Notes: generated by a model from the letters alone, not told the origin. Shown: positions 35,784 through 45,470, counted from the stretch's first letter. The stretch: DNA of 64,000 nucleotides from Microbulbifer taiwanensis (GCF_014904815.1 NZ_JACZFR010000028.1:1-64000); one strand, 5' to 3'. Numbers and translations: made by a program.

Positions 35784-36849
35784 TATGAGACTCCAGACCA
35801 GCCTCTACCTACTGCTATGTCTGTTGCTTTTGCCACTGCTGCCGGCCTGCAGCCTTATGCCGACGCAGCAACAGGCGCTGGAGGGTTTTTCGCCCGGCAC
35901 ATTGCAACAGGTCCAGCGGCAATCGGCCGAACTCGACCGATTGCAGAATCTGGCTGCCGTGACGCCGGCTCAGCAACAACAGATCAAACGACTGCGCGGC
36001 GATCTCCGGCGGTTCGAGCGCAACACAGTCCGCACCGCGAGCGGGCTGGAGCAGCAGGGCGACTGGCGCGGTGCCGAACAGGTTTTTCAAAGTGCCGCCG
36101 CCGCGCTGCCGGACAGCCAGCTACTGAGTGCAGCGCAGCAGGATATGGATGAGCGACGCCAGTTGCGTGAAGAACAGCTGCGTATGGAACTGGCAATCCA
36201 TCGCGGCGAGCAGTTGCTGAAAGATGCCGAGGCCTACCAACTGCTGCGACAACTCAAGGGGCCCGGCCCACTGACCTGGCTTGAGCTGAACGCCTACCGG
36301 CGCAAATGCCGGGCATCGGCAAAAGAACTGCAACGCTATGCCCAGCGGGCGCTGGAACGACAGGACTATGCGCTGGCCCGTCGCGGCTTGCAGATTGCAC
36401 AGCGCCTGTACGGCGACGACGATCAGCGCGAGGATATCCAGCGCGGTCTGGCCCTGGCCAACCGTCAGCTTCGCCAGGTGAAACGTCAACCGGTCAAGGT
36501 CATCGTTGACAATCGGGCCGCGGTGGAATTGCGGCAGGCGCTGGACGCCGGCGACCTGCTCGGCGCGCGACAGCAGCTGCACCAACTGCGGCAAAAGTCG
36601 CCGCGGCACCCGCAACTGCCGTCCCTGCAATCGCGGTTCCGGATCCAGTTAAATCTCCGGATCGAAACAGCGATCAAGCGGGGCAATGAGTTATACAGCC
36701 GGGGCGATATCGACGGGGCCCTGACTGTCTGGCGCCAGGCCGAAATCCTGGCCCCGGACAATGTCGAACTACTGGCAAGCATCGCCCGGGCGGAAAAAGT
36801 ACTGCAGAATCTGCGGGACCTGTCGACACCACCCAGTACCAAATTCTAG
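35776..36849 (+). CDS. Lipoprotein coupled to the cyclase
   Basis: A 357-residue lipoprotein: signal with a run of leucines and lipobox LPAC (Cys25). The remainder is almost entirely helical, glutamine- and arginine-rich with coiled-coil character, and its last 150 residues resemble TPR-like helical pairs (RGNELYSRGDIDGALTVWRQ, then LAPDNVELLASIARAEKVL). The ATG at 35776 lies inside the last codons of the cyclase gene, and a second ATG at 35785 is equally possible. Coupling implies it acts with the cyclase, perhaps as an envelope ligand or scaffold for its sensor domain; this is inference. Confidence 0.78.
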   Translation: MPSMRLQTSLYLLLCLLLLPLLPACSLMPTQQQALEGFSPGTLQQVQRQSAELDRLQNLAAVTPAQQQQIKRLRGDLRRFERNTVRTASGLEQQGDWRGAEQVFQSAAAALPDSQLLSAAQQDMDERRQLREEQLRMELAIHRGEQLLKDAEAYQLLRQLKGPGPLTWLELNAYRRKCRASAKELQRYAQRALERQDYALARRGLQIAQRLYGDDDQREDIQRGLALANRQLRQVKRQPVKVIVDNRAAVELRQALDAGDLLGARQQLHQLRQKSPRHPQLPSLQSRFRIQLNLRIETAIKRGNELYSRGDIDGALTVWRQAEILAPDNVELLASIARAEKVLQNLRDLSTPPSTKF

Positions 36850-36875
36850 GTTCCAGGCCCCGCCCCCCTACTCTC

Positions 36876-38453
36876 CTATTCCCACTCGATGGTCGCAGGC
36901 GGCTTGCTGGACACGTCGTAAGTCACGCGGGAGATATGCTCTATCTCGTTGATGATACGGTTGGAGACCTTCTCGATCAGCTCGTAGGGCAGGTGCGCCC
37001 AGCGCGCCGTCATAAAGTCCACCGTCTCCACCGCGCGCAGCGCCACCACATATTCGTAGCGGCGGCCGTCGCCGACCACGCCCACGGATTTGACCGGCAG
37101 GAATACCACAAAGGCCTGGCTGGTCTTATGGTACCAGTCCGCCTTGTGCAGCTCCTCGATAAAGATGGCATCCGCCTCGCGCAGGATGTCCGCGTATTCC
37201 TTTTTCACTTCACCGAGGATACGTACCCCCAGGCCCGGGCCCGGGAAGGGGTGGCGGTAGACCATGTCGTAGGGCAGGCCTAGCTCCAGGCCTATCTTGC
37301 GCACCTCATCCTTGAACAGCTCGCGCAGCGGTTCCACCAGTTCGAACTGCATATCCTCCGGCAGGCCGCCCACATTGTGGTGAGACTTGATCACGTGCGC
37401 CTTGCCGGTCTTGGCCGCGGCGGACTCGATCACGTCCGGGTAGATGGTGCCCTGGGCCAGGAACTTCACATCCTGCAGCCTGGACGCCTCCTGGTCGAAA
37501 ATTTCGATAAAGGTGTTGCCGATGATCTTGCGCTTGGCCTCCGGCTCGTCTTCACCGGCAAGGCGGGACAGGAACTGCTCCTCGGCGTCGGCGCGGATCA
37601 CACGCACGCCCATATTGTCGGCGAACATCTGCATCACCTGGTCGCCTTCGTTCTTGCGCAGCAGGCCGTTGTCGACGAAGACGCAGGTCAGCTGATCACC
37701 GATGGCCTTGTGCAGCAGCGCCGCCACCACCGAGCTGTCGACTCCACCGGAGAGTCCCAGCAGCACCTTGTCGCTGCCCACCTGCTCGCGCACCTTGGCG
37801 ATGGAGTCCTCGATGATATTGGCCGGCGTCCAGAGTTTTTCACAGCCGCACAGTTCGAGTACGAAGTGCTCGTAGATGCGCATGCCCTGCAGGGTGTGGG
37901 TTACCTCCGGGTGGAACTGCACACCGTAGAAATTCTTCTCGGCGCAGTACATGCCGGCGATGGGGCAGGAATCGGTGGAGGCCATCAGTTCAAAGCCTTC
38001 CGGCATCTTCACCACCTTGTCGCCGTGGCTCATCCACACGTCCAGCAGCGCATTGCCGTCGTCGTCCAGGTGGTCCTTGATATCGTGCAGCAGTCTGGAG
38101 CTGCCCTCGGCTTTTACCTGCGCGTAGCCGAACTCGCGGATATTGCTGCCCTCAACGATGCCGCCCAGCTGGTGAGCCATGGTCTGCATGCCGTAGCAGA
38201 TCCCCAGTACCGGCACACCCAACTCAAATACCACCTGTGGCGCCCGCGGTGAGCCGGCTTCCGGTACAGACTCGGGTCCACCGGCGAGGATGACGCCCTG
38301 CGGGTTGTACGCGCGAATCTCCTCGTCGCTCATATCGAAGGCGCGAATCTCAGAGAAGACGCCCAGCTCGCGCACGCGGCGGGCGATCAACTGGGTGTAC
38401 TGGGATCCGAAATCGAGGATCAGGATGCGGCTGGCGTGGATATCTTGGCTCAT
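36876..38453 (-). CDS. guaA: GMP synthase (glutamine-hydrolysing)
   Basis: GuaA aminates XMP to GMP with ATP and glutamine. The 525-residue protein has the class I amidotransferase domain ([20 protein letters not shown], catalytic cysteine in [15 protein letters not shown], histidine/glutamate in QFHPEVTHT) and the ATP pyrophosphatase domain (P-loop [16 protein letters not shown]) plus the dimerisation domain ending [12 protein letters not shown]. It lies downstream of guaB in the same direction but is separated from it by a palindrome and a terminator-like hairpin just before its start. Confidence 0.97.
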   Translation of the reverse strand: MSQDIHASRILILDFGSQYTQLIARRVRELGVFSEIRAFDMSDEEIRAYNPQGVILAGGPESVPEAGSPRAPQVVFELGVPVLGICYGMQTMAHQLGGIVEGSNIREFGYAQVKAEGSSRLLHDIKDHLDDDGNALLDVWMSHGDKVVKMPEGFELMASTDSCPIAGMYCAEKNFYGVQFHPEVTHTLQGMRIYEHFVLELCGCEKLWTPANIIEDSIAKVREQVGSDKVLLGLSGGVDSSVVAALLHKAIGDQLTCVFVDNGLLRKNEGDQVMQMFADNMGVRVIRADAEEQFLSRLAGEDEPEAKRKIIGNTFIEIFDQEASRLQDVKFLAQGTIYPDVIESAAAKTGKAHVIKSHHNVGGLPEDMQFELVEPLRELFKDEVRKIGLELGLPYDMVYRHPFPGPGLGVRILGEVKKEYADILREADAIFIEELHKADWYHKTSQAFVVFLPVKSVGVVGDGRRYEYVVALRAVETVDFMTARWAHLPYELIEKVSNRIINEIEHISRVTYDVSSKPPATIEWE

Positions 38454-38474
38454 GGCTTACTCGATAACATGGTG

Positions 38475-38508
38475 AAAAACGGCAAACGGACCTCGAAGGT
38501 CCGTTTGC
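38475..38508 (-). terminator. Terminator or attenuator between guaB and guaA
   Basis: On the minus strand a 12-bp perfect stem (GCAAACGGACCT/AGGTCCGTTTGC, loop TCG) is followed by CG and T5. The T-tract ends about 20 bp before the guaA ATG. It would stop guaB transcription, leaving almost no room for a separate guaA promoter, so it may act as an attenuator in a guaB-guaA transcript. Confidence 0.75.
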
Positions 38509-38520
38509 GGCTTACTGCTG

Positions 38521-38607
38521 GATTTTCGTCATTCCGGCGCAGGCCGGAATCCAGGCGACCAGGACGTGAAACTGGATCCCGGCCTGCGCCGGGATGACGC
38601 GGAAAAT
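38521..38607. repeat. Palindromic intergenic repeat (dRS3-like)
   Basis: Inverted halves CGTCATTCCGGCGCAGGCCG and its near-complement CGGCCTGCGCCGGGATGACG surround a 25-bp centre, and the flanks GATTTTC/GAAAATC extend the symmetry. Each half also contains a small ATTCC...GGAAT palindrome, as in dispersed dRS3-type repeats of many proteobacteria. It separates guaB from guaA. Confidence 0.75.
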
Positions 38608-38608
38608 C

Positions 38609-40096
38609 TTACCGCCCACCCACCGGGTAGTTGGGCGCCTCTTTGGTGATCTGCACATCGTGCACATGGGACTCACCCATGCCGGCCGAAGTAACGCGCA
38701 CGAACTCCGGGCGAGTGCGCATGGTTTCCATGTCCACACTGCCGGTATAGCCCATGGCGGAACGCAGGCCGCCCATCATCTGGTGCACTATGGCCGACAG
38801 CGGGCCCTTGTAGGGTACGCGTCCCTCGATGCCCTCAGGCACCAGCTTCTCGGCGCCCTTGCTGGCGTCCTGGAAGTAGCGGTCGGAGGAGCCCTGGGTG
38901 CGGGACATGGCGCCCAGCGAACCCATACCGCGATAGGATTTATAAGTGCGGCCCTGGTAGAGCTCCACTTCGCCCGGCGCCTCTTCGGTGCCGGCAAACA
39001 TGGAGCCCATCATCACCGCGTGGGCACCGGCGACAATGGCCTTGGCAATATCGCCGGAGTAGCGGATACCGCCGTCGGCGATCAGGGGCACACCGGTGCC
39101 CACGAGCGCCTGGGCCACTTCGCCAATGGCGGTGACCTGCGGCACGCCGACACCGGAGACGATGCGGGTGGTACAGATGGAACCGGGGCCAATGCCCACC
39201 TTGACGGCATCGGCGCCGGCTTCCGCCAGTGCGTGCGCCGCCTCTGCGGTGGCGATATTGCCGCCGATCACATCCACCTGCGGGTGCATCTGCTTGATAC
39301 GGCGCACCCGCTCGATCACATTGCGCGAATGGCCGTGGGCAGTGTCCACCACCAGCACGTCCACGCCCGCCTCTACCAGCGCCGCAACGCGGTCATCGGT
39401 GTCCGGGCTGGTGCCGATGGAAGCGCCGACGCGCAGGCGGCCATCGGCGTCTTTACAGGAATTCGGGTACTGTTCCGCCTTGTTGAAATCCTTGACGGTA
39501 ATCAGGCCGCGCAACTCGAAGTTGTCATTGACCACCAGCACTTTCTCTATGCGGTGCTTGTGCAGTAGCTCCTGCACCTGCTCCGGCGCCGCGCCTTCCG
39601 GTGCGGTCACCAGGCGCTCCTGCGGGGTCATGATGCTGGCGACAGTGGCGTCCAGGTTGGTCTGGAAGCGCACGTCGCGACTGGTGACGATACCTACCAG
39701 GTTGCCCTTCTCCATCACCGGCACGCCGGAGATGTTGTGGTGGCTGGTCAGGGCGATCAGTTCGCGCACCGTGGCGTCGGACTCGATGGTGATGGGGTCC
39801 TTGACCACACCCGCCTCGAATTTCTTCACCGCGCGCACCGCCAGCGCCTGGTCCTCGATGGACATGCTTTTGTGAATAATGCCGATACCGCCTTCCTGCG
39901 CCAGGGCAATGGCCAGGCGCGACTCGGTTACCGTGTCCATGGCGGCGGACACAATCGGGATATTGAGGGTGATATTGCGGGACAGTTTGGTCTTCAGACT
40001 CACGTCTTTGGCGGTTACCTCGGAATAGCCGGGCACCAGCAGGACGTCGTCAAAAGTGAGAGCTTCGCGCGCAATGCGCAGACCGGATTCAGACAT
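38609..40096 (-). CDS. guaB: IMP dehydrogenase
   Basis: GuaB oxidises IMP to XMP with NAD, the committed step of guanine nucleotide synthesis. The N terminus [16 protein letters not shown] is typical. Two CBS domains follow (about residues 93-210: [17 protein letters not shown], then [19 protein letters not shown]), and the catalytic loop is [17 protein letters not shown] with the active-site cysteine, ending in the [14 protein letters not shown] flap region. Length 495 residues. ATG 40096 is used; a GTG two codons upstream (40102) has the better-spaced GAGG site. Confidence 0.97.
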   Translation of the reverse strand: MSESGLRIAREALTFDDVLLVPGYSEVTAKDVSLKTKLSRNITLNIPIVSAAMDTVTESRLAIALAQEGGIGIIHKSMSIEDQALAVRAVKKFEAGVVKDPITIESDATVRELIALTSHHNISGVPVMEKGNLVGIVTSRDVRFQTNLDATVASIMTPQERLVTAPEGAAPEQVQELLHKHRIEKVLVVNDNFELRGLITVKDFNKAEQYPNSCKDADGRLRVGASIGTSPDTDDRVAALVEAGVDVLVVDTAHGHSRNVIERVRRIKQMHPQVDVIGGNIATAEAAHALAEAGADAVKVGIGPGSICTTRIVSGVGVPQVTAIGEVAQALVGTGVPLIADGGIRYSGDIAKAIVAGAHAVMMGSMFAGTEEAPGEVELYQGRTYKSYRGMGSLGAMSRTQGSSDRYFQDASKGAEKLVPEGIEGRVPYKGPLSAIVHQMMGGLRSAMGYTGSVDMETMRTRPEFVRVTSAGMGESHVHDVQITKEAPNYPVGGR

Positions 40097-40149
40097 GGAC
40101 ACTCAAACCTCGGCTTAAACCTAGATTAGCGGGATTGGGTATCGGCGCG

Positions 40150-40177
40150 ATTATAGCCGCAACTTCACCGTCGGCAA
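40150..40177 (-). promoter_or_regulatory. guaB promoter
   Basis: On the minus strand TTGCCG (40172-40177) and TATAAT (40150-40155) are 16 bp apart, 54 bp before the guaB start. This is the best-matching sigma-70-type promoter seen in the window. Confidence 0.6.
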
Positions 40178-40289
40178 AAGACTATTTGCGCAAAGAGTGC
40201 AATAAAAGCCCCATTATCCGGCAAATTGCTTTACGTCCACCGGCGATGCTGCAATATTGGCCCGCCAAATCCAGCTTCGCGAGCCTGAA

Positions 40290-41642
40290 ATGCTATCCAG
40301 CCCCCCAAAGCCCAGCGCCAACCGCAGTGTCCTGTCGGTCAGCGACCTCAACCGGGAAGTCAAGCAGCTGCTGGAGAGCAGCGTGCCACTGCTGTGGGTC
40401 GGGGGGGAGATCTCCAATTTCGCCGCGCCCAGCTCCGGGCACTGGTACTTTACCCTCAAAGACGCCCGCGCCCAGGTCCGCTGCGCCATGTTCCGCGGCC
40501 GCAATCGGACAGTGGGTTTCCGGCCAGGGAACGGTCGCGAGGTGCTGATCCGGGCCAGGGTCAGCCTCTACGAGGGTCGCGGGGAATTCCAGCTGATTGT
40601 CGAGCATATGGAAGAGGCGGGCTTCGGCGCCCTGATGCGCCAGCTGGAGCAGCTGAAAGCCAGGCTGCAGGCCGAAGGACTCTTCGATCCCGCGCGCAAG
40701 AAGCCCCTGCCCTTCCTGCCCGCCAACATCGGCATAGTCACGTCTCCGACCGGCGCCGCTATCCGCGACATGATCCACGTGCTCGGCCGGCGCTACCCGG
40801 CGGCCAATATTGAGCTCTGGCCGGTGCAGGTGCAGGGCCAGGGCGCGGCGCAGCAGATTGCCGATGCCATTGAAAAAGCCGGCCGCAGCGGTCGCCACGA
40901 CCTGCTGATCGTCGGCCGCGGCGGCGGTTCACTGGAAGACCTGTGGCCCTTCAACGAGGAGGTGGTAGCGCGCGCACTCGCCGCCTGCCCCACCCCCACC
41001 ATCTCCGCCGTGGGCCACGAGACGGACACCACCATCGCCGACCTGGCGGCGGACCTGCGCGCACCGACGCCGTCGGCAGCGGCGGAAATCGCCAGCGCCA
41101 ACGCCGCCGAGTTGCTGCAGACCCTGGCCACCTTCCAGCGGCGCCTGGCCAGAGCTGCGCAGTTGCAGCTGCGACACCTGCGCCAGCAGGTTCAACTGAC
41201 CGGCAACCGCCTGCGCCATCCGCGCGAGCAGTTGCTGAACCGCGCTCAGCGGCTCGACCACCTGGAAATGCGCCTGATCAATGCCAGCCGCCAGCGAATC
41301 CAATCGAGGCACAACCAGCTGCAGGCCGCCCGGCGCGCCTTCGCGCACTGGCAGCCGGAACGCCGGATTCAGGAGAGCAGACTGAGACTGGCGCAAGGCA
41401 GCCAACAACTGCAGCGCGCCATGCAACTGCTCCAGGAAAAGCGCGCAGAACAGCTCAACCATGCGGCCCAGCTGCTGAACAATGTCAGCCCCCTGGCGGT
41501 GCTGGAGCGCGGTTATGCGATTGTCCGCGATGAAAAGGGCCAGGTGGTGAAAGATGCCGGCGATTTGCGCCCCGAACAGCCGCTACAGGTGCGCCTCGCC
41601 CGAGGGGAATTTTCCGCAAAAGTGGAGAGAACGATTACCTGA
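40290..41642 (+). CDS. xseA: Exodeoxyribonuclease VII large subunit
   Basis: XseA is the catalytic subunit of exonuclease VII, which degrades single-stranded DNA from both ends. The N-terminal OB-fold domain starts at SVSDLNREVKQLLESSVPLLWVGGEIS. The catalytic region has ITSPTGAAIRD-type sequence (TSPTGAAIRDMIHVLGRRYP), IVGRGGGSLEDLWPFNEE and AVGHETDTTIADLAADLRAPTPSAAAE. Then comes a long coiled coil (about 285-400), and LERGYAIVRDEKGQVV near the C terminus. The product is 450 residues from ATG 40290; the frame opens at 40257. Divergent from guaB. Confidence 0.95.
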   Translation: MLSSPPKPSANRSVLSVSDLNREVKQLLESSVPLLWVGGEISNFAAPSSGHWYFTLKDARAQVRCAMFRGRNRTVGFRPGNGREVLIRARVSLYEGRGEFQLIVEHMEEAGFGALMRQLEQLKARLQAEGLFDPARKKPLPFLPANIGIVTSPTGAAIRDMIHVLGRRYPAANIELWPVQVQGQGAAQQIADAIEKAGRSGRHDLLIVGRGGGSLEDLWPFNEEVVARALAACPTPTISAVGHETDTTIADLAADLRAPTPSAAAEIASANAAELLQTLATFQRRLARAAQLQLRHLRQQVQLTGNRLRHPREQLLNRAQRLDHLEMRLINASRQRIQSRHNQLQAARRAFAHWQPERRIQESRLRLAQGSQQLQRAMQLLQEKRAEQLNHAAQLLNNVSPLAVLERGYAIVRDEKGQVVKDAGDLRPEQPLQVRLARGEFSAKVERTIT

Positions 41643-41759
41643 TCCCACGCCGCCCCACCCACTGGGCGAGGACGATGCACAGGACTGACCACCCGGCCGC
41701 CGGGTAACCGGGCAGGTGCGACACTAGACTTCTGGCGTAGATGGCTGACGGAGCGGTCT

Positions 41760-44027
41760 ATGCCGAGTCGTTACAAAGGCGCCCACTTTCCGGGCGCAAC
41801 AATGTTCGCGGTCGCCCTGCTGGCCCTGTTGCTGGTTGCGGCCTGCGGCAAACCGGACCGCAAAATCGAAGAGACCGCCCCGGCCGAGTCTCCAGTCGCT
41901 GCGGACGAAACCCCTGAAGCCCCCACCGCTCAGAAGCGGATCGAATTTACCAACTACATTGAGACCGGCGACCTGGCCGCCCTGAAAAAGCGCGGCATCA
42001 TCCGCTTTACCACCTTTTCCAGTCCTCTCGGGGAACAACTGCCACGATCAGCCATCGTCACGCAACGCCATATTGAGCTGGCTACGGCGCTCGCCAAAAA
42101 GCTAAAGCTGGAAGCCGTGTGGGTGGATGCGGAATCCCCCAGCCACGCCATCGCCCTGGTCGAGGACGGCAGCGCGGACATCATTGCCGACAACCTGACC
42201 GTCACAGAGGAACGAGAGAAGCTGCTGAACTTTACCCAGCCCCTGATGCATATCGAACAGAAGCTGGTCACCGGCACCCGCGGTCCCGATATCGACGACC
42301 TGCAGAAACTGCGCGATGTAAAACTGCTCGTCCTCGAGGGAACCACGCACGTAGATACCGCCAAGCGACTGATAAAAGAAAATCCGGATGCCAATATCAC
42401 ATTACAGGAAGTCCCCTACAACGACGACCTGGATGCACTCATGGACCTTGTCAATGAAAAGCCGGATCAAGCCTCCATACTTGATAGCAATGAGGCAGAG
42501 GGCATGCGCGAGTATCGCGACGACATGCGCATCGGAGCCAGCGTTTCCGAAAAGGAGAATATTGCCTGGGGGCTGCGAAAGGATTCAAAACGCCTGCTAA
42601 CCACCATTAACAACTACCTGACCCGGAACCTGGTTACGGAGCGGACAGACCGCATCACCGACTGGAAAGAAATCAAGAAATCCGGCCTGATACGATTCCT
42701 GACCTACAACGGCCCCACGACCTATTTCCTTTGGAAAGGCGTATTGATGGGCTTTGACTACGACCTGGCCAAGGCCTTTGCCGACAAGCACAAATTGCAA
42801 CTGCAGGTTATCGTGGTTCCCTACGATGAAAGCCTGATCGACTGGCTCAAGGCCGGGCGCGGGGATTTTGCCGGCGCCTCGACCACAATTACCGATGTCC
42901 GCAAGGAACAGGGAATTACCTTTACCAGCTCCTATATGGAGACACCCGAACAGGTTATCAGCAACAACAAGCGCCCGCCGATTGAAAAAGTGCAGGATCT
43001 CAGCGGGCGCACCCTGACACTGCGCCCCTTCTCCTCATTCTTGCCCACCGCAGAAGCAATCAGGGAGAGCGGGATCGACGTTGAGATTAAAACCGCACCG
43101 CCGGGAATGTCCATCTCGCAGATTTTCAATATGATCGCCGACGGACTGCTGGATGCCACCATCGCCGATACAGGTCAGGTGAAGATAGAGGCATCCCTGC
43201 AGCCCAACCTGGTCGCCGGCACTGTGCTCGGCGACCCGAAACCCCAGGGCTGGATGGTGGTGACCAAGAACTGGCACCTGCTGCAGAACCTCAACAAATT
43301 TATTGAGGAGTTTCGCCAGACCAAGCAGTATCAACGGAAATACGCGGCTTATTTCGAACCCGACAAACGTTTCACACAGCGGATCCGCGCGCGGGTAATC
43401 CCCGGGCAGGACCTCTCACCGTTCGACGAACTGGTCAAGGATTCGTCGCTGAACTATGACTTCGACTGGCGCCTGGTGGTCGCGCAGATGTGGCAGGAAA
43501 GCAACTTCAACCCCAAGGCGGTGTCACCCGTGGGCGCCCAGGGCCTGATGCAGCTGATGCCCGCCACCGCAGAGGAGATGGGTTTTCCACCGCCGGTGTT
43601 CGAACCGGATCGCAATATCCAGGCCGGCGTCAAATATCTTAACTGGGTAAGGGACAGGTTCGACCCGACACTGCCGACGGTCAACAAACTCTGGTTTACC
43701 CTGGCCTCCTACAATGCCGGTTACGGCCACCTCCTCGATGCCCAGCGGCTGGCTGAACAGTTGGGTCTGGATCCCAATGTCTGGTTCGACAATGTCGAAG
43801 TGGCCATGCTGAAACTGGCCGAACCGCAGTACTTCAAGAAAGCCCGCTACGGTTACGTGCGCGGCTCGGAACCGGTGCAGTATGTGCGCAAGATCAGCAA
43901 TCTCTACAAGGCTTATGTCGACGTTGCCACCGGCGATGTCAGCGTACGCCCCCCCCTGCGCAAGCCGGAAACAGACCCCGAAAAACCTGCAAGCGGTTCG
44001 GGTGCCCGTGAAGAAGTGACCGAGTAA
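41760..44027 (+). CDS. MltF-like lytic transglycosylase with two substrate-binding domains
   Basis: A 755-residue lipoprotein (lipobox VAAC, Cys29). After a proline/glutamate linker come two successive family 3 solute-binding domains: residues about 62-285 (GIIRFTTFSSPLGEQ...) and about 300-535 (GLIRFLTYNGPTTYFLWKGV...). The C-terminal third is a lysozyme-like transglycosylase domain with the catalytic glutamate in VVAQMWQESNFNPKAVSPVG, then GLMQLMPATAEEMG and LASYNAGYGHLLDAQ. MltF proteins have one regulatory substrate-binding domain followed by the catalytic domain; this protein has two. It should cleave peptidoglycan under control of muropeptide-like ligands. A 3' remnant of a related gene follows. 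Confidence 0.9.
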   Translation: MPSRYKGAHFPGATMFAVALLALLLVAACGKPDRKIEETAPAESPVAADETPEAPTAQKRIEFTNYIETGDLAALKKRGIIRFTTFSSPLGEQLPRSAIVTQRHIELATALAKKLKLEAVWVDAESPSHAIALVEDGSADIIADNLTVTEEREKLLNFTQPLMHIEQKLVTGTRGPDIDDLQKLRDVKLLVLEGTTHVDTAKRLIKENPDANITLQEVPYNDDLDALMDLVNEKPDQASILDSNEAEGMREYRDDMRIGASVSEKENIAWGLRKDSKRLLTTINNYLTRNLVTERTDRITDWKEIKKSGLIRFLTYNGPTTYFLWKGVLMGFDYDLAKAFADKHKLQLQVIVVPYDESLIDWLKAGRGDFAGASTTITDVRKEQGITFTSSYMETPEQVISNNKRPPIEKVQDLSGRTLTLRPFSSFLPTAEAIRESGIDVEIKTAPPGMSISQIFNMIADGLLDATIADTGQVKIEASLQPNLVAGTVLGDPKPQGWMVVTKNWHLLQNLNKFIEEFRQTKQYQRKYAAYFEPDKRFTQRIRARVIPGQDLSPFDELVKDSSLNYDFDWRLVVAQMWQESNFNPKAVSPVGAQGLMQLMPATAEEMGFPPPVFEPDRNIQAGVKYLNWVRDRFDPTLPTVNKLWFTLASYNAGYGHLLDAQRLAEQLGLDPNVWFDNVEVAMLKLAEPQYFKKARYGYVRGSEPVQYVRKISNLYKAYVDVATGDVSVRPPLRKPETDPEKPASGSGAREEVTE

Positions 44028-44164
44028 ATTTCTCACAAGTGGACAGGCGACACTTCCAGGTCAGAAAAGCGGCCGGGCCGGAAAGGAGTTATCCAAAAAA
44101 CCGCGCTACCATAAACCTGCAGCGGTTCCCTGCGAGTTCGACCACGCGGACTGACTAAAGGAGA

Positions 44165-44354
44165 GGCACGGATGTCTCCTATCAACAGCTCAGACTTTCG
44201 GAACCGCGCTATTTCAAAAAAGCGCGCTATGGCTACGTGCGCGGCGCAGAGCCGGTGCAGTATGTGCGCAATATCAGCAACCTGTACAAGGCCTACACCG
44301 ACGTGACCGCGGGCGAGGTAGCCACAACCGGCCTCACCCTTCCGCGGCCAGCCG
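44165..44354 (+). pseudogene. 3' remnant of an MltF-like paralogue
   Basis: In one frame from about 44168 the translation contains EPRYFKKARYGYVRGAEP and VQYVRNISNLYKAYTDV, nearly identical to the C terminus of the preceding MltF-like protein (EPQYFKKARYGYVRGSEP, VQYVRKISNLYKAYVDV). The upstream 700 codons are missing. It ends in the 3' end of the quinone oxidoreductase gene. An AAAGGAG site precedes an out-of-frame ATG, which is probably coincidental. The copy diverges at the base level, so it is not a fresh duplication. Confidence 0.75.
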
Positions 44355-45332
44355 CTACAGGGTCAATACAATCTTGCCGATATGACCGCTGGATTCCATC
44401 AGCCGGTGCGCATCGGCGACGCTTTCCAGCGGAAAAGTGGCGGCAATTTGCGGGCGAATTCTGCCCGCTGCAATCAGCGGCCACACCTTCGACTCCAGCG
44501 CAGCGGCTATGGCCGCCTTCACCTCTGCCGGCTGCGGTCTCAGGGTGGAGCCGGTAAGGGTCAGCCGTTTGAGCATCACTGGCAACATATTCACCTGCAC
44601 GCTGGCCCCCTGCAGATAGGCGATATTGACGATGCGCCCATCCTTTGCGGCGGTCTGGATATTGCGATCGATATAGTCGCCGCCCACCATATCCAGGACA
44701 ACATCGACACCCCGGCCATCGGTGGCCTCGCGCACTATCTCGACGAAATCCTCGCTCTTGTAGTTGATCGCCCTTTCCGCCCCCAGCTTCTCACAGGCTG
44801 CACACTTCTCCGCGGAACCGGCAGTGGCAAAGACACGCGCGCCGAAGTTGCTCGCCAGCTGGATGGCCGTTGTGCCAATCCCCGATGAGCCCCCGTGCAC
44901 CAGAAACACCTCTCCGGCCTGCAGCTGCGCGCGGTCGAAGACATTGCTCCACACGGTAAAGAAGGTTTCCGGCAGCGCCGCCGCCTCGACGATCGAGAGC
45001 CCGTCCGGAACCGGCAGGCACTGGTCGGCCGGCACCGCGACGTATTCCGCGTAGCCACCACCGTTGGCCAGGGCACAGACACTGTCGCCCGCCTGCCAGC
45101 GATCGACGCCATCACCGAGGGCCACCACCTCCCCGGCCACCTCCAGCCCCATTATCGGTGAAGCCCCGGGCGGCGGCGGGTAATAGCCCATGCGCTGGAC
45201 GATATCCGGCCGGTTGACGCCGGCGGCGGTCACCCTGATCAGGACCTCTCCCGCCGCCGGGACCGGCTTGTCCCCCTGCGCCAGCTGCATTACCTCGGGG
45301 CCGCCGTGTTCTGGCAAGTCGATAAAGCGCAT
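44355..45332 (-). CDS. NAD(P)H-quinone oxidoreductase, PIG3/Qor type
   Basis: A 325-residue zinc-free medium-chain dehydrogenase/reductase. The N-terminal GroES-like domain contains GVNRPDIVQRMGYYPPPPGASPIMGLEVAG (residues about 39-68 of the frame). The nucleotide-binding fold has VHGGSSGIGTTAIQLA and the AINYKSEDF motif. This group reduces quinones with NADPH. It is convergent with the MltF-like gene, and is followed upstream by a palindromic repeat and a second TonB receptor. Confidence 0.9.
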   Translation of the reverse strand: MRFIDLPEHGGPEVMQLAQGDKPVPAAGEVLIRVTAAGVNRPDIVQRMGYYPPPPGASPIMGLEVAGEVVALGDGVDRWQAGDSVCALANGGGYAEYVAVPADQCLPVPDGLSIVEAAALPETFFTVWSNVFDRAQLQAGEVFLVHGGSSGIGTTAIQLASNFGARVFATAGSAEKCAACEKLGAERAINYKSEDFVEIVREATDGRGVDVVLDMVGGDYIDRNIQTAAKDGRIVNIAYLQGASVQVNMLPVMLKRLTLTGSTLRPQPAEVKAAIAAALESKVWPLIAAGRIRPQIAATFPLESVADAHRLMESSGHIGKIVLTL

Positions 45333-45372
45333 CAGTCACTCCGTTGCAAGCTCTTTGCTGTACTGCAAATAA

Positions 45373-45444
45373 GTTCGCGGGCAAGGGCCGCTCCTACAAA
45401 AGCGTTATCTGCGCATTGTAGGGGCGGGCCCTGGCCGCGATCAA
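45373..45444. repeat. REP-like palindrome, copy 1
   Basis: Inverted arms TTCGCGGGCAAGGGCCGCTC...CTACA and TGTAGGGGCGGGCCCTGGCC...GCGATCAA surround about 20 bp. The consensus half GTAGGAGCGGCCCATGGCCG recurs in two other places (57263-57354 and 58413-58462), which defines a family within this window. Confidence 0.8.
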
Positions 45445-45470
45445 AAATTCCGACAGAGACTTCTGCGGAA

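Noticed and set aside
38454-38608. Guanine riboswitch before guaA
   Set aside because: The sequence is a simple hairpin plus a dispersed palindrome; the conserved purine-riboswitch core is absent and such riboswitches are not expected here.
44237-44557. Open frame starting MRGAEPVQYVRN as a gene
   Set aside because: The first 40 residues are the tail of a lost MltF-like gene and the rest is antisense to the quinone oxidoreductase; listed as a remnant instead.
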